Counted from the first letter of the stretch, positions 28,281-38,200 are shown. The stretch is 64,000 bases of DNA from Fuerstiella sp. (GCA_029245955.1 JAQWOH010000079.1:1-64000); one strand, 5' to 3'. Notes: generated by a model not told the origin, from the letters alone. Numbers and translations are program-made.

Positions 28281-31200
28281 ATGTCTGACGACCGACGTCG
28301 TTGTATGATCGGTGTTCTTATCTGTGTCGTGATTGTTCCCATCACGGTCACGTTCGGTGCTGTGTCTGCGCAGGACGATGCAGTCGATCCCGCCGCGACG
28401 CGTGAATACGCCGTTGCTCTTGGGTTTCAGAAAAAGAAGCTTTTCAAACAGGCAGCCGTTCGCTGGACGCAGTTCATTGGGAAGTTCGCGCAGGACGAGC
28501 GGATCGCAAACGCTCATTATCATCTGGGCGTCTGCCAGCTTCAAACCGGAAACGAGATGGCGGTTGCAACGTTTCAGCAGGTTCTGAAACAGTTCATGGA
28601 CTTCCAGCAGCGGGACGCGGTCCAGTTCAATCTGGGGCTGGCACTCTACAATGTGGCGCAGGCATCGCAGACACCGGAAGGCTTTCGCGCAGCCGCAGCA
28701 GAGTTTGCCAAAGTGCCCGCGCAGCACGCAAAGAGCCAGCACATTCCCTCTGCGTTGTACTATCAGGCCGAATGTGTGTTTCAGGCCGGCGACCACGCCG
28801 GGGCGATTACGGTGTATCAGGCATTGATTGCTCAGCACGGAAACAGTCCGCTGCTGCCCACCGCAATATTTGCTTTAGCGACGACTCAGCAGGAATTGGA
28901 AAAGAATGACGAGGCCGTCGCGACGTATCGCCTGTTTCTGCAGAAATTCCCCAAGGACAGCAAGGTGGCAGAATGTCGGCTGCGATTGGGACTCGCTCTG
29001 ACCGCATTGACGAAGCACGCCGAAGCCGAAAAGGAATTTGCGACCGCTGCGGCTGTCGAAGATTTCGCTCTGGCCGACCTTGCGCTGTTTCATCAGGCAA
29101 GGTCGAAGCATGAACAGAAACAGCTGCCACAGGCCGCGGCATTGTTCGAATCTTTGCCAAACAGGTTCAAACAGAGTGAGTACATTAATGTGGCGTTACT
29201 GGAAAGTGGCAAATGCCGGTTTGTTTCGAACCAGTATCCGCAAGCGCAGAACGCATTCAAGGTGGTGGTTGCTGCGAAGCAGAATGAGTCGGCGGAAGCG
29301 GCCTGGTGGCTTGGTCGGACCCTGATTCAGCTGAAGCAGGCGGCCGCGGCAATCGGGGTTCTGGACACAGCCATCTCAGATTGGCCCCAGACCGAATTCG
29401 TTCCTGAATTAAAGTTTTCTCGGATTGAGGCGATCTACGAAGACGAAAAGCGAAAGCCGGAAACTGTCACATTGTACGCTCAGTTTGCGGACGAATTCGC
29501 CGGCAACGATCTGGCTGGCGATGCGCGGTTTCGAGCAGCGTTGAACGCACTGCAGCTTAAGCAGCTGGCGGACGCAAGGCAGCAGAGCGACGCGTTTCTG
29601 AGCAACGTCGCATTCGCGAAGCATTCCTTACTTCCGGACGTTCTGTTCGTCGCGGCAGAGTGTCGAATCGTCGGTGACGCACCAGACTTCGCGAAAGCCG
29701 ACGAACTGTACCGTCGACTGGTCGGCGAATTTCCGGAGCATGCATACACGCTGCGATCGCTCGTTCGCGTGGGATTCTGCCTGCATTCTCTAAAGCAGTA
29801 CGACCCGAGTATTGCGTTTCTGAAGTCGGCGCTGCCGAAGCTGAAGGAGCCGACCCTGCTGGCTGAAGCTCAGTTTCTGATTGGCGTCAGTCATCTGAGC
29901 CTGAAACGCCCGACAGAGTGTGTCACTGCGCTGCGAGCCTCACGACAGGCGAAGGCTGACTGGGAACGTGGTGATGAGGTTTTGCTGGCGCTCGCGACAG
30001 GGCTTGTCGATTTGAATCAGGCGGATGCCGCGATTGCGGAGCTTAATCAGCTGAACCAGAGGTATCCGAAAAGTGAATTCGCAGATCGTGCATGGTTTCG
30101 ATTAGGAGAGATTCAGGCACAGCTGAAGAAGAACGATGCGGCTGTCGCGGCGTTTCAGCAGGTGGTTTCAAGTTTCTCTGAAAGTGAGTTCGCTCCATTG
30201 GCGGCCTACGGTTCTGGAGCGGCACTGTTCGACAAGGCCGACTACAAAGGAGCCGTCGGTCACCTGAACAGTCTGCTGGACCGATATCCGAAGTCAGATA
30301 TTGCATTAAACGCGTACTACCTGCGTGGCCTGAGTCAGCATCGGCAGAAAAACTATGCGGCAGCCGTCAGCGATTTGACGGAGTTTCTGAAAGGCGAATC
30401 GATAGAAGAAAACGCTGCGCTGGACGCACGTTATTCGCTTGCTCTTTGCCACGCCGGCCTCAAACAACACGATCAAACTGTTCAGATTGCCCTCGACCTG
30501 CTGAAGGCAAAACCTGACTACTCCGCCGCAGACAAGGTGTGGTATGAACTTGCATTTGCATATTCAGAAACCAAACGGCAACAGGAGGCCGCTGACGCGT
30601 TTCGTCAATTGGCCACTAAGTTTCCGGACAGCATGCTGGCCGGCGAATGCTGGCTGCGCGTTGCGGGGTTTCATGCTGGTGAAGAGCAGTACGCTGAAGC
30701 GATTGCGGCGAGTGATCAGGGGCTGGCAAAGACGAAAGACAGTAAGCTGCGCGAACGACTTCAGTTTCGGAAAGGAAGTTCGCAGTTCTCCACCGATGGG
30801 TTCGCCGAGGCAGCGGCAACACTACAGGCTCAGATTACAGAGCATCCGGACGGTGACCTGAGAATCGACGCTACCTGGCTGGCGGCGGAAAGCATGTTTC
30901 GTCAGAAAAAATACGGCGAATCATTGCCGTGGTATCAAAAGACGATCGATGCGAAATCCGAAAAATACCATGCCCGCGCACTTTATCGAACCGGCACGTG
31001 CGCTAACGAGCTTCAGCAGTGGCCAGTCAGTCAGAAACACTTTGAAACGCTGACAAAACAGTTTCCCAAGTTTGAACAGGTCAGCGAAGCATGGTACGGA
31101 CTGGGTTTTGCTCTGCAGAATCAGAACCAGCTCGATCAGGCGATGCAGATGTACGATCGAGTGACGAAAGAAACGAACACGGAATCCGCCGCAAAGGCAC

Positions 31201-31448
31201 GATTCATGATGGGCGAGTGTGCATTTGCACAGAAAAAATATGATATCGCGTGGGAGCATTTTCTCGAAGCGGCGCTCGGTTATCCGTACCCGGAGTGGCA
31301 GGCTCTTGGCCATTTTGAGGCGGGGCGCTGCTTCATTGAACTGAAAATGCCTGACAAGGCTCGGGAATCGTTACAAACCGTTGTGGATCAGTTTCCGGAA
31401 CATGTGCGAGCAAAGGATGCTGCGAAACTTTTGGCCGGGCTGAAGTGA
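28281..31448 (+). CDS. large secreted TPR protein (YbgF/CpoB-like repeats)
   Basis: The ATG at 28281 has GAGGAG 7 nt upstream and starts a signal peptide (CMIGVLICVVIVPITVTFGAVSAQ), so the upstream ATG at 28185 is not used. The rest, about 1030 residues, is almost entirely tetratricopeptide-type helix pairs of 34-40 residues with the pattern A...F.......P.S......A.....G......Y..A...F. Examples are YAVALGFQKKKLFKQAAVRW near the start, YRLFLQKFPKDSKVAECRLR mid-protein and LIQLKQAAAAIGVLDTAI. This is the Tol-associated YbgF/CpoB repeat type. It is the first gene of a likely operon with ExbB, ExbD and a PD40/terpenoid-fold protein. Probably a periplasmic scaffold for the proton-channel complex; the exact role is inferred from context. 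Confidence 0.87.
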   Translation: MSDDRRRCMIGVLICVVIVPITVTFGAVSAQDDAVDPAATREYAVALGFQKKKLFKQAAVRWTQFIGKFAQDERIANAHYHLGVCQLQTGNEMAVATFQQVLKQFMDFQQRDAVQFNLGLALYNVAQASQTPEGFRAAAAEFAKVPAQHAKSQHIPSALYYQAECVFQAGDHAGAITVYQALIAQHGNSPLLPTAIFALATTQQELEKNDEAVATYRLFLQKFPKDSKVAECRLRLGLALTALTKHAEAEKEFATAAAVEDFALADLALFHQARSKHEQKQLPQAAALFESLPNRFKQSEYINVALLESGKCRFVSNQYPQAQNAFKVVVAAKQNESAEAAWWLGRTLIQLKQAAAAIGVLDTAISDWPQTEFVPELKFSRIEAIYEDEKRKPETVTLYAQFADEFAGNDLAGDARFRAALNALQLKQLADARQQSDAFLSNVAFAKHSLLPDVLFVAAECRIVGDAPDFAKADELYRRLVGEFPEHAYTLRSLVRVGFCLHSLKQYDPSIAFLKSALPKLKEPTLLAEAQFLIGVSHLSLKRPTECVTALRASRQAKADWERGDEVLLALATGLVDLNQADAAIAELNQLNQRYPKSEFADRAWFRLGEIQAQLKKNDAAVAAFQQVVSSFSESEFAPLAAYGSGAALFDKADYKGAVGHLNSLLDRYPKSDIALNAYYLRGLSQHRQKNYAAAVSDLTEFLKGESIEENAALDARYSLALCHAGLKQHDQTVQIALDLLKAKPDYSAADKVWYELAFAYSETKRQQEAADAFRQLATKFPDSMLAGECWLRVAGFHAGEEQYAEAIAASDQGLAKTKDSKLRERLQFRKGSSQFSTDGFAEAAATLQAQITEHPDGDLRIDATWLAAESMFRQKKYGESLPWYQKTIDAKSEKYHARALYRTGTCANELQQWPVSQKHFETLTKQFPKFEQVSEAWYGLGFALQNQNQLDQAMQMYDRVTKETNTESAAKARFMMGECAFAQKKYDIAWEHFLEAALGYPYPEWQALGHFEAGRCFIELKMPDKARESLQTVVDQFPEHVRAKDAAKLLAGLK

Positions 31449-31529
31449 CGGCAGGGACCTGCATCTAAGAAGACAGCTGAAGAAAAATACATAGAACGTT
31501 CCACCAATCGAAAAATTAAGGGGCGATGA

Positions 31530-32393
31530 ATGTCATCCTGGAATAGTCGCGTGCTCACAGCATCGACGTTTTTGATGCTGTCTGTATTTTTGCCGTTGCT
31601 GTCGGCCGACGAGGTGGCTGATACGGACGCTGTTTCGCCGACAGCTGAAGTTGCAGCGGCATCTCCGCCGGCTGACGACTCCATTCTGTCGCTCATGCTG
31701 GATACCGGACTTACCGGCCTTCTGTTCATGGGCACGCTCGGCCTGTTCTCGCTGGTCAGTGTCACCGTGGCGATTGAACGGCTCGTGAATACGCGTCGCG
31801 TTCGCATAATACCGGCCGAACTTGTCAACGAGCTGAAACGAGTTGTTGACAACGATCGGTCGACGCCGGCGGATCTGCAGGCCATTGGTGATCGTCACCG
31901 TGCACCTGCAGCCACAATACTACTGGCCGGCATTCAACGCGCCGGTCGTCCTCTGCCCGAGGTGGAGAAGGCTATGGAAGACGCCGCCGTGCGTGAAATG
32001 GGAGCACTCCGCAGTCGAGTCCGACCGTTGGCGGTGGCAGGCAGTGTGGCGCCGCTCATCGGACTGCTGGGCACCGTCGTTGGTATGATTATCGCTTTTA
32101 AAACGGCTAGCCAGGCAGGACTTGGCAAGGGGGAAATGCTGGCTCAGGGTATTTACATGGCTCTGGTCACAACTGCTGCCGGTTTGTCAATCGCCATTCC
32201 GTCACTGCTGTGCGCCGCCTTTTTCAACGGAAAGATTGAACAGTTTTTTCGCGAAATCGATGTCGCATTGATGTCGACATTTCCGTGCTTTGCTCGTGTG
32301 GAAAAACACGTCGCGATCGCAGGTGAAAAACACGAATCGAAAGACGTAGCAGAGACTCAGGAGAAGGACAGGCTCGTAGAGATCAGCGGATGA
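31530..32393 (+). CDS. exbB: MotA/TolQ/ExbB proton channel protein
   Basis: Start has AGGGGCGAT just upstream. An extra N-terminal leader (about 1-28) is typical of planctomycete versions. The channel core has three transmembrane segments: about 55-78 (TGLTGLLFMGTLGLFSLVSV), about 165-190 (VAGSVAPLIGLLGTVVGMII) and about 205-233 (IYMALVTTAAGLSIAIPSLL). LLGTVVGMI and the conserved Thr residues are the family hallmarks. It forms a pentameric proton channel with ExbD that uses proton motive force to energise outer-membrane or cell-envelope partners. ExbD follows 124 bp downstream. A polar cytoplasmic C-terminal tail (KHESKDVAETQEKDRLVE) extends past the usual end. TolQ is an equally valid name. 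Confidence 0.92.
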   Translation: MSSWNSRVLTASTFLMLSVFLPLLSADEVADTDAVSPTAEVAAASPPADDSILSLMLDTGLTGLLFMGTLGLFSLVSVTVAIERLVNTRRVRIIPAELVNELKRVVDNDRSTPADLQAIGDRHRAPAATILLAGIQRAGRPLPEVEKAMEDAAVREMGALRSRVRPLAVAGSVAPLIGLLGTVVGMIIAFKTASQAGLGKGEMLAQGIYMALVTTAAGLSIAIPSLLCAAFFNGKIEQFFREIDVALMSTFPCFARVEKHVAIAGEKHESKDVAETQEKDRLVEISG

Positions 32394-32482
32394 CCTGTTC
32401 CGGTTACGGCATCGTTGGCCGTGTGAATCGGAGATTCGTGGCTCTGTGGACCCTGTCTGAAGTACGGGGTAAAGAGTCAATC

Positions 32483-32521
32483 ATGAGAATACCATCACTA
32501 AACGAAACGCAATATCTATGA
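32483..32521 (+). CDS. possible 12-codon leader peptide overlapping exbD start
   Basis: ATG at 32483 reads MRIPSLNETQYL and stops at a TGA that overlaps the exbD ATG (ATGA at 32518-32521). GGGGTAAAGAG lies upstream. ExbD itself has no good ribosome binding site, so the mini-frame could couple translation. The overlap may be chance. Confidence 0.3.
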   Translation: MRIPSLNETQYL

Positions 32522-32922
32522 AGCTGCCAATCGAGACAGACGACTTCGAGGGGCCTAATCTGACGCCCGTCATTGACGTCGTCTTCCTGCTGTTGATCTT
32601 TTTTCTGGTCGCTACGCGATACGACCAGGAGGAACGTGAATTGGATGTCGTGCTGCCGGAAGTCACGCAGGCACAGCCCCTGTCCATGACTCCCGAACTG
32701 GTCATTAATGTGCTCCGCAGCGGTGCCTACAAAATCGTGCAGCAGGAAATTGACGAACAGCAACTCGGTCAGATCATTCGGGAATCCTACAGAAACAATC
32801 CGCACCAGTCGGCACTCATTCGTGGCGATGGTGAGGTCGCGCTGAAGCACGCCGTCCGGGTGATGGGACTGTGCAATGAAGTCGGGATGGATTATCGCAT
32901 TGCGGCGCTGCAGGAACGTTAG
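32518..32922 (+). CDS. exbD: ExbD/TolR biopolymer transport protein
   Basis: 134 residues, normal length. Short cytoplasmic N-terminus, then one transmembrane helix (about residues 16-33) with the hallmark LTPVIDVVFLLLIFFLV; the Asp in PVID is the proton-carrying residue. The periplasmic domain has the ERELDVVLPEVTQA strand start and RGDGEVALKHAVRVMGLCNEVGMDYRI at the end, matching the ExbD/TolR C-terminal fold. It partners the ExbB at 31530-32393. No ribosome binding site is obvious at its ATG. Confidence 0.93.
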   Translation: MKLPIETDDFEGPNLTPVIDVVFLLLIFFLVATRYDQEERELDVVLPEVTQAQPLSMTPELVINVLRSGAYKIVQQEIDEQQLGQIIRESYRNNPHQSALIRGDGEVALKHAVRVMGLCNEVGMDYRIAALQER

Positions 32923-33005
32923 TGAGGGTCAGTCATGTTTCCATGGGGACGTACGGCTGATATTTGCAGAATCTTTATGATGTCGGGTCAGGGTGAAGTC
33001 GTCCG

Positions 33006-36000
33006 TTGAAGAAAAAGAACACTTCAATTTCAATGACTGAAACAGCCGTTCAGGCCGGACGCGGATGGCTGCGCTCTCCGAAGTTTGCCGCGTTGGTTGT
33101 TCTGGTGATCTTCACGATCTGGGTCGTGCCGAAACCTCGCGGCCGTGTCATCCCTGTTGACGGAGTTGGACGCTGGGCTGATCTCAGCACAATGCAGCAA
33201 CGGCGAATCGTCTGGCGTCCGGCGGACGAGCTGTCATCTGTCTTGCCAACAGATGTCGCTGACGCCTCACTGATTTCTCCCCGTTTCGCAGATGGGGGGA
33301 CAACTCTGTACTTCGCTCTTCGGACTCGCAGCGGTCAGGCGGATATCTATCGCAGTCGACTGGTTCACGGCAACTGGCAGGCAGGCCAGCCGGTAGCAGC
33401 ACTTAATTCTGCAGCCGATGATGTCGGTGCGATCCCGTCGGCGGACGGACGGACGCTGTTTATGTATTCCAATCGAGCGGGCGGCACAGGTGGCTTCGAC
33501 ATCTATGTTTCGGAATGGCGGGACGAGGAATGGACATCACCTGTCAATGCCGGTCGTCCCGTTAATTCGTTCGCGGACGAGTACGACCCGGCGATTTCCC
33601 CGGACGGTCAAACGCTTTACTTCGCATCGAATCGTGTTAAGCACTCCAGTGGTTCCGGAAATCCGAATGATGAATGGAGCGGAACGCTTCGACAACGGAA
33701 ATCGAATACATTCGACATTTATGCAGCGGTCCGAAACAGCATTGCCTCATCGTGGGAATCCGTCAACGCTCTGGACGCCGTCAACCGAGCGGGCAGCAAC
33801 GAAGGGGCGCCGTTTGTGTCGCCCAATGGGGCGTTTCTCTATTTTGCGTCCGACCGTCCGGTCCGTAGCGGTGAGAATCAAAACCTCGATCTGTTTCGAA
33901 GCAATATTGCTGGTACAACGGCGACTCCGGCGGAAAATCTCGGGCCGGAAATTAATACGCCCGGGCATGAGACGGAGCCTGCACTTTCACCGGAAGGCTT
34001 TACGCTCATCTTTTCAGCTCATCGAAACGGAAGCGAACGATTGCTTCTGAGTCGTGCCGATGAAGTGATGATTGAGTCCGGATGGGATACCTCAAACCTG
34101 CATGCCGTTTCCGTAATCTGGCCGCACGGCGTGCTGATTACGTTAATGGTGGTACTGCTGGCCGCGGTTCTTTTTGTTACACGTAACAAGTTCGTGCAGG
34201 CGGCCGGGGCTACTCGGTTTTTTGCGGGAAGTGTGATGATTCACGTACTGCTGCTGTTCGTGCTGGCGGTGTGGAATCTGCCGAAGGTCATCGATGTGAT
34301 TACGTCGAAGAAGTTTGATGCAGAAGCGTCCACTCAGTTATTCGACGACAATCAGCACCAGTCACATGAAGACGGTCGAGCGGCGTATGAAAAACTGGCG
34401 GATCTTCAGTCGCTCGAAAACATGCCTCAACCGGACGTTGTGCGGCTGGAAACTGAAGCGTTCAGTGTACCGGAACGTACTGACAGTCCACTGCCCACAA
34501 TCCCGCTGGACGTTGCCCGCACAATGTCTCCCAGACAACTGCTGTTCGTTCCGTCGAATCGCCCACAGCCGCAGCAACGGCCAGCGAAGTCGACTCCTAC
34601 GCCAGCGCTGCCGCGACCGACTCCAGTAACCGCTTTGGCTGTGCCGGATCTGGAGAAGACATCCGTCGTGCCGGAGCCCGTAAAGAGGCCTGGAGAACGG
34701 CCGGTGGCCACGCAGGTTGATATGCCTCGAACGATACTGCTGGTCCAGCCGGTGCGTTTTGATATCGAGAATCCCACGGCTGAAACGGTGCGGCCCACGG
34801 CGTCAGTTGATGTGGCTCCGCCCGCTGTTCGGATTGGTACCGAACAACAGGCCGCGGCGCTGCCATCGAATCCCCTGGAAATGCGAGTCGCGCCGATACC
34901 AGACAATCCGGACGTTCTGAAACTGGCGGAATCGATCGTCCTGCCAGCGGCGCCGGTGGAGGCGACAGACAGTGTTTCGGATGAGCCAACCCCACTGATC
35001 GAAATCACGAAGGTCAACGCGAGGGCGCCAACGCCTGTTCCGTTCGCAACCTCGGGGCGGCGGAGCCAGCGCCGTGAACCACAGCCATTCGTGGACCAGA
35101 ATGCGTCGATCTCCAATATCGAAAATCGTCCGGCAGATCCGGCGAACATGCCGACCGTACCACCGCGAGAATCGGCTCCATCGGCGGTCCTCAATGATCA
35201 CGCTGGTATTGCACAGCTAGAGACAGAAAAAATTACGCTGTCTGCCAGCGACGCTCCGGACAGTGCTGTATCAATCGACTTATCCGACGAAAGCCTGTTG
35301 CCGGTGATCAATCGGTCTGCGCAGACGGCTCCATCGCCGCTCACGCCTCAAAAGATGACCGGCCCGTCCAGTCGAATCCGGGAACGAATCGTGGTGGGCA
35401 CGATCATTCTGAAACGCAACGACGCGCCGCCGGCGTTCCACAAACTGGCCAGTCAGCTCGATCGTCCGTTCGCCAGGGCGAGTGCGGTGTCGCTCGCTGC
35501 GGACAGTGTCGGGCTAAGATCAATGTTTACGCTGCGTCAGGGCGACACTCGCAAGCAGTACATCGAACTCTTTGGCGGAACAGAAGAATCTGAGAAGGCC
35601 GTAAATCGTGGACTGCTGTGGCTGGTACAGCATCAGAATTCGGATGGCAGCTGGAGTCTGAATCGATTTCAGGAAAACTGCGATGGAAAACATCCGGTGT
35701 GTAGTGGACCAGGGGCTGAGGTGTCGAACACGGCAGCCACCGGTCTTGCTCTGTTACCGTTGCTTGCGGCGGGCAACACACATCTTGATGGCGAACATGC
35801 GAAAGTCGTGGCGGCAGGTCTGCAATGGCTGATCGATCACCAGAAGCCTGATGGTGAATTGCTGGGGCCCGGTGACAAACAGAAGATGTACAGCCAGGGC
35901 ATTGCTGCCATCGCGCTGTGTGAAGCCTTTGGCATGACGCAGCATCCGGACTTTCGTGAATCTGCTCAGCGATCTTTGCAATATATCATCAATGCGCAGA

Positions 36001-36584
36001 ACAGGAAGACGGGCGGCTGGCGCTACAACCCCGGTGAGGCAGGCGATACTTCCGTCGTGGGTTGGCAGATGATGGCGTTGAAAAGCGGTGAAATGGCGGG
36101 CCTTGATGTTCCGATCGAGACGCATGAGGGCATTCGACGCTGGTTGAAATCTGTTGAGGGGAACAAACCTGTCGGCGGACAGTTCGGTTACACCAATCGC
36201 ACTGTGTCTCCGGCGATGTCCGCCGAAGGGTTGCTGTGTCTGCAGTTTCTGGGGACCGGTCGCAATGACCCGGCCATGCGCGCAGGTGCCGACTATCTGC
36301 TGACTCAACTTCCTGACGTCAAGCAGGGGCGAACGTCCTATTACTGGTACTACGGGACTCAGGTTATGTACCACATGCAGGGCAACTATTGGCAGGAGTG
36401 GAACACAGCTCTGCGAGACATGGTCGTGGACACGCAGATCAAGGACGGCCACATGGCGGGGACATGGAACCCGGTCGACAATTGGGAAAAACGAGGTGGA
36501 CGTCTGTATTCCACCTCCATGAAACTACTGTTACTTGAGATCTATTACCGACACCTGCCGCTGTACGAACAACTGGATGATTAG
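33006..36584 (+). CDS. PD40 propeller + transmembrane + terpenoid-cyclase-fold (prenyltransferase repeat) protein
   Basis: 1192 residues from a TTG start (33006); ATG at 33033 is the alternative. A first membrane segment (FAALVVLVIFTIWVV) is followed by PD40/TolB-type propeller repeats at about 90-360 (DEYDPAISPDGQTLYFASNR, NEGAPFVSPNGAFLYFASDR, ETEPALSPEGFTLIFSAHR). Two more transmembrane helices follow near 375-395 and 405-425. Residues about 440-850 are proline-rich and probably span the periplasm, like TonB. The C-terminal third (about 865-1185) has squalene-cyclase/prenyltransferase-type alpha-toroid repeats: GLLWLVQHQNSDGSWS, WLIDHQKPDGELLG, YIINAQNRKTGGWRYNPGEAGDTSVVGW and SYYWYYGTQVMYHM. 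In planctomycetes such domains are found without a terpene role. Downstream of exbB-exbD, it may be the TonB-like effector of that channel; this is inference. Confidence 0.85.
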   Translation: MKKKNTSISMTETAVQAGRGWLRSPKFAALVVLVIFTIWVVPKPRGRVIPVDGVGRWADLSTMQQRRIVWRPADELSSVLPTDVADASLISPRFADGGTTLYFALRTRSGQADIYRSRLVHGNWQAGQPVAALNSAADDVGAIPSADGRTLFMYSNRAGGTGGFDIYVSEWRDEEWTSPVNAGRPVNSFADEYDPAISPDGQTLYFASNRVKHSSGSGNPNDEWSGTLRQRKSNTFDIYAAVRNSIASSWESVNALDAVNRAGSNEGAPFVSPNGAFLYFASDRPVRSGENQNLDLFRSNIAGTTATPAENLGPEINTPGHETEPALSPEGFTLIFSAHRNGSERLLLSRADEVMIESGWDTSNLHAVSVIWPHGVLITLMVVLLAAVLFVTRNKFVQAAGATRFFAGSVMIHVLLLFVLAVWNLPKVIDVITSKKFDAEASTQLFDDNQHQSHEDGRAAYEKLADLQSLENMPQPDVVRLETEAFSVPERTDSPLPTIPLDVARTMSPRQLLFVPSNRPQPQQRPAKSTPTPALPRPTPVTALAVPDLEKTSVVPEPVKRPGERPVATQVDMPRTILLVQPVRFDIENPTAETVRPTASVDVAPPAVRIGTEQQAAALPSNPLEMRVAPIPDNPDVLKLAESIVLPAAPVEATDSVSDEPTPLIEITKVNARAPTPVPFATSGRRSQRREPQPFVDQNASISNIENRPADPANMPTVPPRESAPSAVLNDHAGIAQLETEKITLSASDAPDSAVSIDLSDESLLPVINRSAQTAPSPLTPQKMTGPSSRIRERIVVGTIILKRNDAPPAFHKLASQLDRPFARASAVSLAADSVGLRSMFTLRQGDTRKQYIELFGGTEESEKAVNRGLLWLVQHQNSDGSWSLNRFQENCDGKHPVCSGPGAEVSNTAATGLALLPLLAAGNTHLDGEHAKVVAAGLQWLIDHQKPDGELLGPGDKQKMYSQGIAAIALCEAFGMTQHPDFRESAQRSLQYIINAQNRKTGGWRYNPGEAGDTSVVGWQMMALKSGEMAGLDVPIETHEGIRRWLKSVEGNKPVGGQFGYTNRTVSPAMSAEGLLCLQFLGTGRNDPAMRAGADYLLTQLPDVKQGRTSYYWYYGTQVMYHMQGNYWQEWNTALRDMVVDTQIKDGHMAGTWNPVDNWEKRGGRLYSTSMKLLLLEIYYRHLPLYEQLDD

Positions 36585-36779
36585 AGCAGCTTGCCGATTG
36601 ACGAAGTCCGTTCCGGATCGGGGGGAGTAGCCGCTCTGCTATTGAACCACTCTGCCGCAGCCACGATTCAGAAAAGTTCGCAGCAGAGACGGGCGGCGGC
36701 TCCTTTCGCACGCTGCGAAAAGCTGATGATTGAGACAATGTGGGTTTTGTGTTTCCCGAACTCTCATTACGCCCCGGCC

Positions 36780-38200
36780 AGTTCATCAGACGTGCAGGTG
36801 CCTCCGATGTCTGTGCTCAGCCCGTGTTTCGCAATCACACAGACCGTACGGGTGACCAATTCCTGCAGTGAAGTCGTTGGCTCCGTCGGACGGGCACTTT
36901 CCATTATTTCGTTCGGAACGTCCGGTTGCGTATTCCCACGCGCCCAGAATGCCCTCAGGACAGAAGTCTCTTGAGCCGGGACGACAGGAACCACCGAAGA
37001 TCTGCGGCATGTCATCGGCCAAGATCGCCGGATCACCGTTAGACGAAACCGACCTGTGTGACTCTCAGAGAACGGGATGGCGTTGTGCGAACATTACGTG
37101 CCGGTGGGTTGTCGCTGGACAGCGCTGCATCCGTGTGTATCAGGGTGATGACGTCTCTGCGTCCACGACACGCGCTGGCAATCGCAGCTATCGGGAATGG
37201 ACATAGTACATTGAGGTGGATGGACTCGACAGGTTCGTCATGTTTCCGTTCGATGTCGTCGACTGCAGCTTCGATGCATTCTGCTGAGGCCCTCAGCGAG
37301 AGGAAGACCGTGCCGGTTTCGTACTCACTTAGCAGACCGTAGTAGCCACCGGTGTGCTTACCGAATTCGCGGTACGCCTCTTCCAGCATTCCCGGGATCG
37401 GCTCGTAGAAATTGTTGCGACGAGCGACCACGCCGTTCATGTAATGTTCCTGGTTCTGAACAGGACCAGTGAGAGCGGGTCTTTTCAGATCGATCATTCC
37501 CGGCATACGTACTCGTGTGGGGCCAAACAGCTCGCGCTGAGCATTCGTCGGGCAGGCGATCACATCTTCCGGAGATCCAGAGAACTCACGAATCAGTTCC
37601 GCTTCGTGCATCAAGAAGGTTCGTTCGAGGTGTGACGTAAGAAATCCGTCCTGGATGTTCATTGCCGGCGTTAGTGAAAGTTCCGCTGCTTTTCGAGATA
37701 TCAATGCCTGGTCGGTCGCCTGCCGGACATCGCGCGCTGTCAGCATTGTCCCGCCTGTGTCGAGTGCAGCGTATATGTCGTCGTGGCCGCAATGCACATT
37801 GAGCGCATGTTTGGTCAGGGCGCGGGCTGCGACCTCCAGAACCATGGTCGACAGCTTGCCCGGCGCGTGGTAGGACTGCTCACTTCCATAAACGATGCGC
37901 TGCCCGGAGGTGAAATTGACAATACGTTTCCCCGTCGCAGAAAATGCGATCGCGCCTCCCTGAGCGGCATGTTCTCCTTCAGCTTCGATGGCAATCTTTG
38001 AACGTCCAAAGACGTTGAGTTTTCCTTCGGCGAATGAAATCCGGAACAGCGACCCGTCTGGGTTGACGGCGTAATCGGATAGTCCCCCGCGTCTGCAGTT
38101 CCGGCCTCGGTGTGATAGCCAACCAATTGATAGCCAACCAATTGATTGCCATTTGAAACCACTCGAGTGCCCCGATATCTCGACTGGCCATAATACTTAG
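36780..38200 (-). pseudogene. decayed 2-oxoacid:acceptor (ferredoxin) oxidoreductase alpha-type subunit
   Basis: Read from right to left. RYRGTRVVSNGNQLVGY and HTEAGTADAGDYPITPSTQT (the YPITPST motif that binds pyrimidine of ThDP) are in one frame. Then AEGKLNVFGRSKIAIEAEGE begins another frame that runs to 37039 and contains NVHCGHDDIYAALDTGGTM, AELSLTPAMNIQDGFLTSH, LIREFSGSPEDVIACPT and GPVQNQEHYMNGV. Finally DDMPQIFGGSCRPGSRDFCP and GILGAWEYATG in a third frame are the downstream part of the same enzyme. A bare fragment of about 268 codons would otherwise look like a gene. Frameshifts, a 15-bp tandem duplication and the missing C-terminal domains show it is dead. The intact enzyme would be a CoA-dependent oxidative decarboxylase of 2-oxoacids using ThDP and ferredoxin. 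Confidence 0.82.
38114..38143. repeat. 15-bp perfect tandem duplication
   Basis: Two adjacent copies of GATAGCCAACCAATT inside the oxidoreductase relic. It duplicates five residues (QLVGY) in frame. Confidence 0.9.

Noticed and set aside
34427-35194. 255-codon minus-strand frame rich in Ser, Gly and Thr
   Set aside because: Reverse reading of the proline-rich spacer of the PD40/terpenoid-fold protein; low complexity mirrors the codon pattern.
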